Shown here in pieces: positions 1-6,017 of a stretch of 10,724 bases of DNA. The notes below the pieces were generated by a model that saw only the letters and a list, made by a program, of their open reading frames with translations, had not been told where the DNA came from and ran no database searches. This DNA is from Candidatus Methanoplasma sp. (lineage in GTDB: Archaea > Thermoplasmatota > Thermoplasmata > Methanomassiliicoccales > Methanomethylophilaceae), in contig JAIRQG010000102.1 in NCBI GenBank assembly GCA_031256615.1, positions 1 through 10,724 on the forward strand, read 5' to 3'. A program made the translations under genes and the position numbers. How positions within the stretch are numbered: the stretch's first letter is position 1; each line of letters starts with the position of its first letter.

Positions 1-498
1 GAGAAAGAGATCATCATAAACGACATATCCGGGGTTGAATTCATGCCGGACAGGGACAAAGTCCTCTTTGAAGAGTATTACAGATATAATGACGGCATTA
101 TCTTCGTCATTGATCCGCTTGAGGTTCTGGCTCTGCACCGCTCACAATCCCCTACAAAGGGTTCAAAGAACACTCCGATCGCAACTTTGGAGTCCTTTTA
201 CCACATGTACACGGAGATCAACGGATACGGCCCTGCGGTGAAGTCCACGGTCCCGTTCGCTGTGGTACTGACAAAAATGGATGATGCACGGGTAAAATCC
301 GCGGTCAACGCTGAGGCGTCTCCTGTCGAGTTCCTGGTCAAGCACAGCCATAAGATGTTCATCGATATCACGGAGTCTGCATTCAACACGGTCAGATACT
401 TTAAGGTCGCATCTCTCGGCGAGAACAGCAATGCCATGGAGCCGTTCATGTGGATATTGGCGGAGAACGACAAGAACCTGAAAGAAAAGCTGTCCTGA
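1..498 (+). CDS. GTPase-like protein, C-terminal part (5' end outside window)
   Basis: The reading frame is open from base 1, so the gene starts upstream and about 165 C-terminal residues are visible. The fragment begins just before a switch II-like motif, NDISGVEF, at the place where the zinc-finger GTPase encoded at 4751-6013 has FFDTAGED. It then shares with that protein, in the same order, a hydrophobic strand ending in a VDP/IDP motif (GIIFVIDPLEV), the base-recognition motif TKMD preceded by PFAVVL, and a C-terminal strand YFKVASLG followed by EPFMW. The two are therefore paralogues of a prokaryotic TRAFAC-like GTPase family resembling the double-GTPase (DO-GTPase2-type) proteins. Walker A and any zinc fingers would lie outside the window. 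The in-frame ATG at 43 is an internal methionine, because conserved sequence precedes it. The gene ends 3 nt from the convergent pirin gene. The family assignment is fairly sure; the function is unknown. Confidence 0.8.
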   Translation, partial: EKEIIINDISGVEFMPDRDKVLFEEYYRYNDGIIFVIDPLEVLALHRSQSPTKGSKNTPIATLESFYHMYTEINGYGPAVKSTVPFAVVLTKMDDARVKSAVNAEASPVEFLVKHSHKMFIDITESAFNTVRYFKVASLGENSNAMEPFMWILAENDKNLKEKLS

Positions 499-501
499 GG
501 A

Positions 502-1554
502 TCAGACCGGCGGTCTTTCCTCTCTGCCGTCAGAGAATCGGATGAATCTTTCGGTCCCTTTAGGGTGAAATTTATCGATAAGGTCCCAGGGCCAGCTGTC
601 AAACTCATTCTCTCTTATGAAGTTCATGGCCTTTCTGACGCTTTTGTCGCTGTCAAGTATGACCGGCCCAAATGATGACATTTTTTCGCCTATAGGTTCC
701 CCTTCAAGCAGCCAGTATGTTCCTTCGGAATCCCCATTGACGATCGTTGCATCCGAGTTCCCGTCAAGCTTGAACCTCTGCGATGCTTCATACTCTTCGT
801 CTCCCAGCCTTACGGTGCTGCCATCGACGAAGTAGAGATTCCTGTTGACCGTCGGAGAGACCGCAGGCAGCGTTGCTTTGGATCCGGGAGACATCCTTAT
901 CAGAAGTATTCGGACATGATTCTTTTTTTCGGAAGCCCAAGAGATCTCGTTTGGAGTGCATGCGTCTGTGCCGTCAAAGCTTCCGGCAATGATCTTGACG
1001 GAATATTCTCTTCCCTCATCATCTTTCCTTTTAACGACGGGTATGTCTTCTGACCACATCATCCTGACGTCCGGAGCGGTCCCTTTATCCTTCAGCGGCA
1101 GGTTGATCATTATCTGAGTTATGTCATTGGGGTTGGGGCGGTCGTCATGCGCAAGGGGGTACATCTCATCGTGCAGGTACATACTGCCGGCCGACACCCA
1201 CTGAACATCCCCGGATCCGTATCTTCCCTGGTTGCCGAGAGAGTCAAAATGATCGATGAAACCGACCTCAGGTATCGTGACCGTCTCATATCCCCAATGC
1301 GCATGCATGGGGAATCCGGGAACGACCTTCCCGTGATACATCCGGAAACCGAAGGTCTTTTTGTAATCTCTTCCAAGGTTCCTTCCGCTTATCTCATGCA
1401 GAGGAGGGGCCTGCTGAGCGTTTCCCTTTGGGTATTCGTCAGCATGATGGGAGGCGAACACGAAGGGGTCCTCTGTGTCCCAGTGAAGCTTCAGATACTG
1501 CGTCTTCATGACCGGCCCCGATCTCTTCTTTCCAAACATCACATGTTCACGCAT
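502..1554 (-). CDS. Pirin family protein (bicupin)
   Basis: This 350-residue protein carries the pirin signature. The N-terminal cupin has HAHWGYETV, then HFDSLGNQG, GDVQWVSAG and LHDEM. The expected metal ligands of the pirin fold are all present (His84, His86, His128, Glu130), so it probably binds Fe or a similar metal. A second cupin follows, with the pirin C-terminal motif LLEGEPIGE near residue 283 and FGPVI just after. It is somewhat longer than typical pirins of about 230-300 residues. The extra length lies in the N-terminal 50 residues, which include an HHADEYPKG stretch, and in a C-terminal extension rich in Trp, Phe and Asp. Some pirins have quercetinase activity and others act as redox-linked regulators; neither can be assigned here. 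The start at 1554 is supported by a TATA-like box centred about 24 nt upstream, which predicts a leaderless mRNA; no Shine-Dalgarno is present. It diverges from rluF and converges on the GTPase fragment. Confidence 0.9.
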   Translation of the reverse strand: MREHVMFGKKRSGPVMKTQYLKLHWDTEDPFVFASHHADEYPKGNAQQAPPLHEISGRNLGRDYKKTFGFRMYHGKVVPGFPMHAHWGYETVTIPEVGFIDHFDSLGNQGRYGSGDVQWVSAGSMYLHDEMYPLAHDDRPNPNDITQIMINLPLKDKGTAPDVRMMWSEDIPVVKRKDDEGREYSVKIIAGSFDGTDACTPNEISWASEKKNHVRILLIRMSPGSKATLPAVSPTVNRNLYFVDGSTVRLGDEEYEASQRFKLDGNSDATIVNGDSEGTYWLLEGEPIGEKMSSFGPVILDSDKSVRKAMNFIRENEFDSWPWDLIDKFHPKGTERFIRFSDGREERPPV

Positions 1555-1573
1555 ACATTAAATGAACAATAGA

Positions 1574-1583
1574 TTAAAAATAT
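1574..1583. promoter_or_regulatory. Shared bidirectional archaeal TATA-like element
   Basis: The A/T box TTAAAAATAT reads as ATATTTTTAA on the other strand. Its centre lies about 25 nt before the ATG at 1604 (+, rluF-like gene) and about 24 nt before the ATG at 1554 (-, pirin). That is the usual TATA-to-start distance of archaeal leaderless transcripts, and neither start has a Shine-Dalgarno site. The near-symmetric box suggests that one TBP site, or two overlapping sites, drives both genes. This is inference from spacing and composition. Confidence 0.6.
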
Positions 1584-1603
1584 CGGCCCTGTTTCTGTTG
1601 AAT

Positions 1604-2332
1604 ATGGCCGGAGACAAAGAAGGGCAGGAAGGGGTGCGGCTCAACAAATTCCTCAGCGAGGCTGGAACGGCATCCAGAAGAGGATCGGACCGGATAATCG
1701 AAGAAGGGCGGGTCACCATCGACGGAAGGACGGCGGTCCTCGGCGACAAAGTGTTCCCTGAGAACAAAGTGTGCGTTGACGGCAAGGAAGTCAAAAGAGT
1801 GACGGAGGACATCATTCTCGCTTTCTATAAGCCCATGGGGATAACCTCCACCTCCGATCCCAATGATGCGGACAATGTCATAGACTTCATAGGATATCCG
1901 AGGAGGATATTCTCCATCGGAAGACTCGACAAAGATTCTGAGGGGCTTCTTCTTATGACGAACAACGGCGATCTTGCAGACAAAATAATGCGCTCGAGGA
2001 ACGAACATGAGAAAGAGTATATCGTAAGGGTGAGCAAGGACCTTACGAAAGAATTCCTGAACAAAATGTCCGATGGCGTGATCCTCGATGACGGCAGACT
2101 GACCAAAAAATGTCTTGTGGAGGCAACAGGCCCCCGGGAATTCAGGATAATCCTGAAACAGGGGCTCAACAGGCAGATCAGGAGGATGTGCGACCAGCTC
2201 GGCAATGAAGTAAAGAACCTCAAACGCATAAGGGTGGTCAATATAACGCTGGGAGATCTCAAAGAAGGCCGTTACAGGGACATATCCAAAAGAGAAAGGG
2301 AAGAGCTGTACAGACAGCTCGGCCTGAAATGA
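1604..2332 (+). CDS. rluF: RluF-like pseudouridine synthase (RsuA/RluB/E/F family)
   Basis: The product of 242 residues has an N-terminal S4 RNA-binding domain (from about residue 11, VRLNKFLSEAG, SRRGSDRIIEEG) followed by the RsuA-type catalytic domain. The catalytic aspartate is in GRLDKDSEGLLLMTN (Asp109). The RNA-contact motif QGLNRQIRRMCDQLG (about 186-200) and the TKKC segment before it match bacterial RluF more closely than RluB or RsuA. RluF isomerises U2604 of 23S rRNA and, in E. coli, U35 of tRNA-Tyr; the substrate here is inferred. It lacks the long basic C-terminal tail of E. coli RluF. An upstream in-frame ATG at 1562 would add 14 hydrophobic residues but lies before the TATA-like box at 1574-1583. 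The ATG at 1604 is about 25 nt downstream of that box and directly precedes the conserved domain, so it is preferred. The family is typical of bacteria, so transfer into this lineage is likely, although codon and base use do not stand out. Confidence 0.88.
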   Translation: MAGDKEGQEGVRLNKFLSEAGTASRRGSDRIIEEGRVTIDGRTAVLGDKVFPENKVCVDGKEVKRVTEDIILAFYKPMGITSTSDPNDADNVIDFIGYPRRIFSIGRLDKDSEGLLLMTNNGDLADKIMRSRNEHEKEYIVRVSKDLTKEFLNKMSDGVILDDGRLTKKCLVEATGPREFRIILKQGLNRQIRRMCDQLGNEVKNLKRIRVVNITLGDLKEGRYRDISKREREELYRQLGLK

Positions 2333-2346
2333 AACAGGTTTGAAAA

Positions 2347-2364
2347 AAGGGGCCTGAGCCCCTT
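2347..2364. terminator. Bidirectional hairpin terminator between convergent genes
   Basis: A perfect 7-bp stem (AAGGGGC / GCCCCTT) with the 4-nt loop CTGA sits between the convergent stops of rluF (2332) and the lid-less Hsp70 (2371). On the minus strand the stem runs directly into T6 (from bases 2343-2348), a classic U-tract, so it best serves the chaperone operon. On the plus strand it is followed by GTTTGTT, a weaker tract for rluF. Confidence 0.75.
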
Positions 2365-2370
2365 GTTTGT

Positions 2371-3951
2371 TCAGTTCCTGGTGACCCTTTCCATCAGTCC
2401 CTGGGAGTCCTTGATCTCGGCATCGGACATCTGGAGCTTGTTCTGCAGCTGGTATTCGGCATGCTGCGACATGCAGTCGACGTGCGAGACGAGTATCCCT
2501 TCATCCGTGGCGACGAACTTGACGGTTATCGGGGTGCTCCTGTTCACTCCTTCCGGAAGGTCCATCTCGAACTCTCCCACGCTGTATCCGTCAATGAGCT
2601 CGATCCTCTTTCCTTCCTCGGTGTTGGACGCGGAGTTCTCGTATATCTCCACTTTAATGGAGGCCTGTCCGTCATCTATCGGGTAGTATGTCTTGGTGGA
2701 GACTATCGGAAGCACTTCGTTCCTGAAGATGATGTTCGATATCATCTCTCTTCCGTCATCGTACATCGCTTTGATGCCGAACGACTTGCTCAGGACGTTG
2801 TGTACCGTTATCTCCCCTTCCTTGGGGATGTAGGTCTCGCCCGCTACCGCCGCGGCTGCGGATTCCTCTGCGATCGCCCAGTTGTGCGACTTTGCGAACA
2901 GGGCCGCTCCCTTTGCGATGGACTGGTCCGGGTCGAACACCTTGACGTTGGCCTCAGGGTATTTCTGAGTTATCCCGTTCTTGACCTGAGGCATCCTGGA
3001 GGAACCTCCGACCAGGATGACGTCGTCAATGTCCGTTATGGAGAAGTTCTTTGAAGCGAGCGTTCTGTCGATTATGTCCAGGGTGGTCTGCATGAGCGGC
3101 GCCGTTGCGGCCTCGAATTCAGCCCTTGTTATTGTGTAGACCGCTTTCTTCCCTCCGACGGTAAGCGTTCCCTTGGTGGACTCTGCCGAGGACAGTCTCT
3201 TCTTTATCGTCTCGGAATCGAGAATAAGGGCTTGTTTCACGTCATCGTCATCCTCGAGTTCGCTCTCGTCGATGCCGTTCTCCTCGCACACCTTCTGCTT
3301 TATGATCTTGGTGAGCAGCTGGTCCCAATCCTTGCCTCCGAGAAGCCTCTCGCCGTCCGTTGCGACGGCTGTGAAAGAGGTGCCGTCGATCTCCAATATG
3401 GTAACATCGAATGTACCGCCTCCGAGGTCGAACACCATGACCCTCTTCCTTCCCTCTGTTCCGGCACCGAATCCGAAGGATATCGCCGCCGCGGTTGGCT
3501 CATTTATTATGGTCACGCCTTCAAGACCGGCAACGTAGCCGGCGGTCTTTGTGGCATCCCTTTCATTCTGTCCGAAGTATGCCGGACAGGTTATCACCGC
3601 TTTGGTCACTTCCACTCCGTGGTTGTCGTTGAAGTCGTTGATCATCTTCCTGAGGATGGCCGCCGACAGAGTGATGGGTGTGTATTTGTCCCCGTCGATG
3701 TCCACCTCATAGTCTGTTCCGATCTGCCGTTTTATTGCGGTCACCACCCTTTCTATGGGATACATTATGGCCATATCTTTAGCGGGCGAACCGACTATTA
3801 TCTCTCCGTTCTCGTTGAAAAGAACGACCGACGGTGTTGTGTCTTCCTGCTCGAAGTTCTTCTCAACAACTGGGTCGCCCTCTTCATCTATGTACGCCAG
3901 GCACGAGTATGTCGTACCCAGATCTATTCCGATCACATATTCATTGCTCAT
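2371..3951 (-). CDS. Hsp70/DnaK-like chaperone lacking the helical lid
   Basis: The 526-residue protein has a complete Hsp70 nucleotide-binding domain: phosphate-1 motif GIDLGTT (8-14), the AIKRQIG lysine region (74), NEPTAAA (150-156), phosphate-2 motif DLGGGTFDVT (175-184), GGKDWD (205-210) and the adenosine motif VGGSSRMPQV (314-323). The beta substrate-binding domain follows (about 385-490). The protein stops soon after the first lid helix should begin (MSDAEI, about 508), so most of the 100-130-residue lid of standard DnaK (about 610-640 residues) is missing. An acidic insert (LEDDDD, 231-236) and an Ala-rich stretch (about 361-370) are unusual. The interdomain linker reads ITVHNVLSKSFGI in place of the usual VLLLDVTPLSLGI. 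The ATG overlaps the stop of the GrpE-like gene (ATGA) and has GGAGATGA upstream, so the genes are translationally coupled. It is last in the operon. It is clearly an Hsp70, but probably a specialised one rather than the housekeeping DnaK. Confidence 0.9.
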   Translation of the reverse strand: MSNEYVIGIDLGTTYSCLAYIDEEGDPVVEKNFEQEDTTPSVVLFNENGEIIVGSPAKDMAIMYPIERVVTAIKRQIGTDYEVDIDGDKYTPITLSAAILRKMINDFNDNHGVEVTKAVITCPAYFGQNERDATKTAGYVAGLEGVTIINEPTAAAISFGFGAGTEGRKRVMVFDLGGGTFDVTILEIDGTSFTAVATDGERLLGGKDWDQLLTKIIKQKVCEENGIDESELEDDDDVKQALILDSETIKKRLSSAESTKGTLTVGGKKAVYTITRAEFEAATAPLMQTTLDIIDRTLASKNFSITDIDDVILVGGSSRMPQVKNGITQKYPEANVKVFDPDQSIAKGAALFAKSHNWAIAEESAAAAVAGETYIPKEGEITVHNVLSKSFGIKAMYDDGREMISNIIFRNEVLPIVSTKTYYPIDDGQASIKVEIYENSASNTEEGKRIELIDGYSVGEFEMDLPEGVNRSTPITVKFVATDEGILVSHVDCMSQHAEYQLQNKLQMSDAEIKDSQGLMERVTRN

Positions 3952-4754
3952 TCTTTTTCATCTCCATCTGTTCTTTCGTTCTCAGAAAACCTATAGATTT
4001 TTACCTTCTCCTTGAGGAGGACGCGTCCCTGGTACACGTACCCGTCCGACACCCTCTCCGCTATCATACCGTTCATGGATTCATCGTCGGTTGGTATGAC
4101 GTCGACGATTCTTTGGTGTGTTGTGTTCAGTTTCTCAAACTTGCTCTGGCCTATCTGAACGCCGCAGTCGACCAGGATGTTCTCCATGTCAACCCCGTAC
4201 GCTTCGAATGAGCTCAGCACGTCCTTTGCCGAAAAACTGTCCAGTTTAGAATTAATCGCTTTGCAGAGTTTGAAGAAGTCCTCCCTCATCGCGGACAGCT
4301 GCTCCAGCATCACCGTTAGCTTCTTGTTCGCAAGTTCCGAATCCCTTCTGTTCACGATCGACGAATATTCTTTCAGCTGCTCCTTTGACGTCGCATATTT
4401 CCCGAGTTCCGACGCCAGGCCTGCGACCATCTCTTTGATCTCGGCCATCTCTTTCTCGAGACGGTCCGTTTCCTCCGCCGGGGCCGGTTCATTAGGGGGT
4501 TCGCACTCCGCTGCAGGTATGTTGAGGACCATTTCCTCCGCGATGATGTCCTCTATGATCACCTCTTCTTTCAGAGGTTCCTCCTGCTCGGGCGGCTTCG
4601 CGCATTCATGCTCGGGCAGCTTTATGCTTACGGCCGTTTCCTCCGGCGGCGCCTTTTCCACAACGGCCCCCTCTTTTTCTTTCTCCTCCACGGAGCCGGT
4701 CACCAGGAAGTTCTTGAGCTTGCTGGTTTTACTTGACATCTTCTTATCTGTCAT
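3948..4754 (-). CDS. GrpE-like protein with long acidic N-terminal region
   Basis: The C-terminal part of this 268-residue protein resembles GrpE, the nucleotide-exchange factor of Hsp70. A helical stretch of about residues 97-180 (coiled-coil-like, with EKEMAEIKEMV and QLSAMREDFFKL) is followed by a small beta domain. That domain ends ERVSDGYVYQGRVLLKEKVKIYRF in the window's reading, where GrpE has a GY-x-GRV-x-P-x-V pattern; the visible key residues are Gly238, Tyr239, Gly243, Arg244 and Val245. Residues 1-95 are acidic, Pro/Glu-rich and probably disordered. The start at 4754 is chosen because it gives an ATGA overlap with the GTPase stop and has GGAGGAG 8 nt upstream. An ATG at 4787 would add 11 residues and a longer overlap. 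The protein probably releases ADP from one or both operon Hsp70s, which is inference from homology and coupling to the Hsp70 immediately downstream. Similarity to GrpE is confined to the last 170 residues and is moderate. Confidence 0.78.
   Translation of the reverse strand: MTDKKMSSKTSKLKNFLVTGSVEEKEKEGAVVEKAPPEETAVSIKLPEHECAKPPEQEEPLKEEVIIEDIIAEEMVLNIPAAECEPPNEPAPAEETDRLEKEMAEIKEMVAGLASELGKYATSKEQLKEYSSIVNRRDSELANKKLTVMLEQLSAMREDFFKLCKAINSKLDSFSAKDVLSSFEAYGVDMENILVDCGVQIGQSKFEKLNTTHQRIVDVIPTDDESMNGMIAERVSDGYVYQGRVLLKEKVKIYRFSENERTDGDEKE
3961..3965 (-). promoter_or_regulatory. Shine-Dalgarno for the lid-less Hsp70
   Basis: GGAGA, within GGAGATGA, lies 9 nt upstream of the ATG at 3951 and inside the end of the upstream gene. 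It supports this start and coupled translation. Confidence 0.6.
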
Positions 4755-6013
4755 CTTCTCATCTCCTCCAAGCTCTCGCTGAGCCATATGAAGGGGTCTT
4801 CCACCCTCATTGGCGATATCCCTCTGGTAAGCACATTCCCGGTAGGATTGCTTCCCAGAGCGGATACGGCAAAGTAAGAGTGATGTTTGAACTCTTTGAC
4901 TATCTGCACAAATCCTTTCGACACCACTCTGCGCATGTATTCTTCGATCTCTGCGCTTATTTGTTCACAATTCGTCCTGTCATACTTCCCTCTTTCCCTT
5001 TCTATGTAAAGTGATGAGTTCAGGCCGAACAGTATGCTGTTCTCCTCATCGTTCTCCGGCGCCTTCATCAGGACATCTGCTTTTGTCAGCACGACCGCGA
5101 GCGGGATATGTATGGGGTCCTTCATTTTGAGGGAGTTGTTCGCCCTTATTATGTTGGCAATGTCGGACAGCATGTTGGATACGTTGCTTCCCACGGGGGG
5201 TTTGTTCTCCATGCGTATCCTTGTATTGATATATGGTATCTGAAGAGGGTCCACCAGGAAAACGATCCCCGACGCTCTGGAAATGAATGAGTTAAGGTTA
5301 AGCCCCATCATCTTTCCCGCGGAAGCGAGATCCTCTCCGGCCGTGTCGAAGAAGGCCAGGGTGTAAACGCGCGGAGAATCTCCCTCCAAGAATCTGAGAT
5401 AGTATATCATCGGCTCCCTTGACTCCCTGCTCTCTTCGAACGAGAGCGTGGGCGCGAGCTTCCTCCCCTCTTCGTACAGCCTCTTGTAGTACATATCCCT
5501 GTACCTGAGAGTGGTGCGGTCTGTGGCCGGGCTCATCGTAGCTCCGAACTCCTGCGAGAAGGAGTTCCTCAGCTGGTTGATGAGTACGGCAATGTAGTGG
5601 CTCTTGCCCACCCCTTTTGGCCCCAGCAGTACGAACACCGTGCTCCCTTCTTCCTCTACCCCCTGAGGGATCGGATTATGGCAGCTCGGGCAGAGCCTTT
5701 TGTAGACGGGTTTCTTGCATATGTCGCATGCTCCCGACGAGTTCCTTATCACATGGTATTTCGTTGTGGCGGGCGAGGGCCCTGCGGGGTCCTTCCCGAG
5801 AAAGATCGTGTTCTCTATGTCGATCTCTTCCTCGTTGCTCTTGGATTTGAATTTTCGTGCGCCCCTTTCATCCAGTTCCCTGAGGAATATCTTCGTGCAC
5901 GCAGGATTCGTACACTGATAGTGTATGTCTTTCAGATCGACCGAACTGAAACAGAAGGGGCATGTGTATTTTGTCGAACTGCTGCTGGTCTGCGACTCCG
6001 GTTTCCTTGCCAT
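4751..6013 (-). CDS. Zinc-knuckle GTPase (double-GTPase/DO-GTPase2-like)
   Basis: This 420-residue protein begins with two candidate zinc-binding units. The first has Cys18, Cys21, Cys34 and Cys39 (CPFC and CTNPAC); the second has Cys96, Cys99, Cys108 and Cys111 (CDIC and CPSC). They are joined by a polar linker. A P-loop GTPase domain follows: Walker A GPKGVGKS (131-138), switch II/Walker B FFDTAGED (221-228), the strand GIVFLVDP (249-256), the guanine-specificity motif TKAD (310-313) and the G5-like SALG (384-387). The order and wording match prokaryotic double-GTPase-type TRAFAC proteins; from memory, that group is linked to NTP-dependent conflict systems. No membrane segment is seen, so it should be cytosolic. 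The zinc modules may dock it to the zinc-ribbon partner encoded upstream. The start has AAGGAG 10 nt upstream and follows the previous stop by 4 nt. GTP binding is well supported; the target it controls is unknown. A diverged paralogue ends at 498 on the other strand. Confidence 0.85.
   Translation of the reverse strand: MARKPESQTSSSSTKYTCPFCFSSVDLKDIHYQCTNPACTKIFLRELDERGARKFKSKSNEEEIDIENTIFLGKDPAGPSPATTKYHVIRNSSGACDICKKPVYKRLCPSCHNPIPQGVEEEGSTVFVLLGPKGVGKSHYIAVLINQLRNSFSQEFGATMSPATDRTTLRYRDMYYKRLYEEGRKLAPTLSFEESRESREPMIYYLRFLEGDSPRVYTLAFFDTAGEDLASAGKMMGLNLNSFISRASGIVFLVDPLQIPYINTRIRMENKPPVGSNVSNMLSDIANIIRANNSLKMKDPIHIPLAVVLTKADVLMKAPENDEENSILFGLNSSLYIERERGKYDRTNCEQISAEIEEYMRRVVSKGFVQIVKEFKHHSYFAVSALGSNPTGNVLTRGISPMRVEDPFIWLSESLEEMRR
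4763..4769 (-). promoter_or_regulatory. Shine-Dalgarno deciding the GrpE-like start
   Basis: GGAGGAG lies 8 nt upstream of the ATG at 4754, inside the end of the GTPase gene. It favours 4754 over the upstream ATG at 4787, which has no comparable site. Confidence 0.65.
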
Positions 6014-6017
6014 TTTT

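Noticed and set aside
1562..1603. Upstream ATG giving a 256-residue rluF product
   Set aside because: It adds 14 hydrophobic residues absent from the family, has no ribosome-binding site, and would place the TATA-like box inside the gene. The ATG at 1604 fits that box by spacing.
2461..3054. Open frame of 197 codons on the plus strand opposite the Hsp70 3' half
   Set aside because: It is antisense to conserved Hsp70 coding sequence, with no recognisable motif or ribosome-binding site.
3232..3996. Open frame of 254 codons on the plus strand opposite the lid-less Hsp70
   Set aside because: It lies wholly antisense to a well-supported Hsp70 and the end of the GrpE-like gene. Its translation has no recognisable domain and reflects the codon bias of the other strand.
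3990..4010. A/T-rich TAAAAATCTATAG on the minus strand as an internal promoter for the lid-less Hsp70
   Set aside because: It encodes part of the conserved GrpE-like C-terminus, and the ATGA overlap and Shine-Dalgarno explain expression. Spacing to the start does not fit a leaderless transcript.
4177..4782. Serine-rich open frame of 201 codons on the plus strand
   Set aside because: Its Ser-rich composition is the mirror of Glu/Ala-rich codons in the GrpE-like gene on the minus strand, so it is a shadow.
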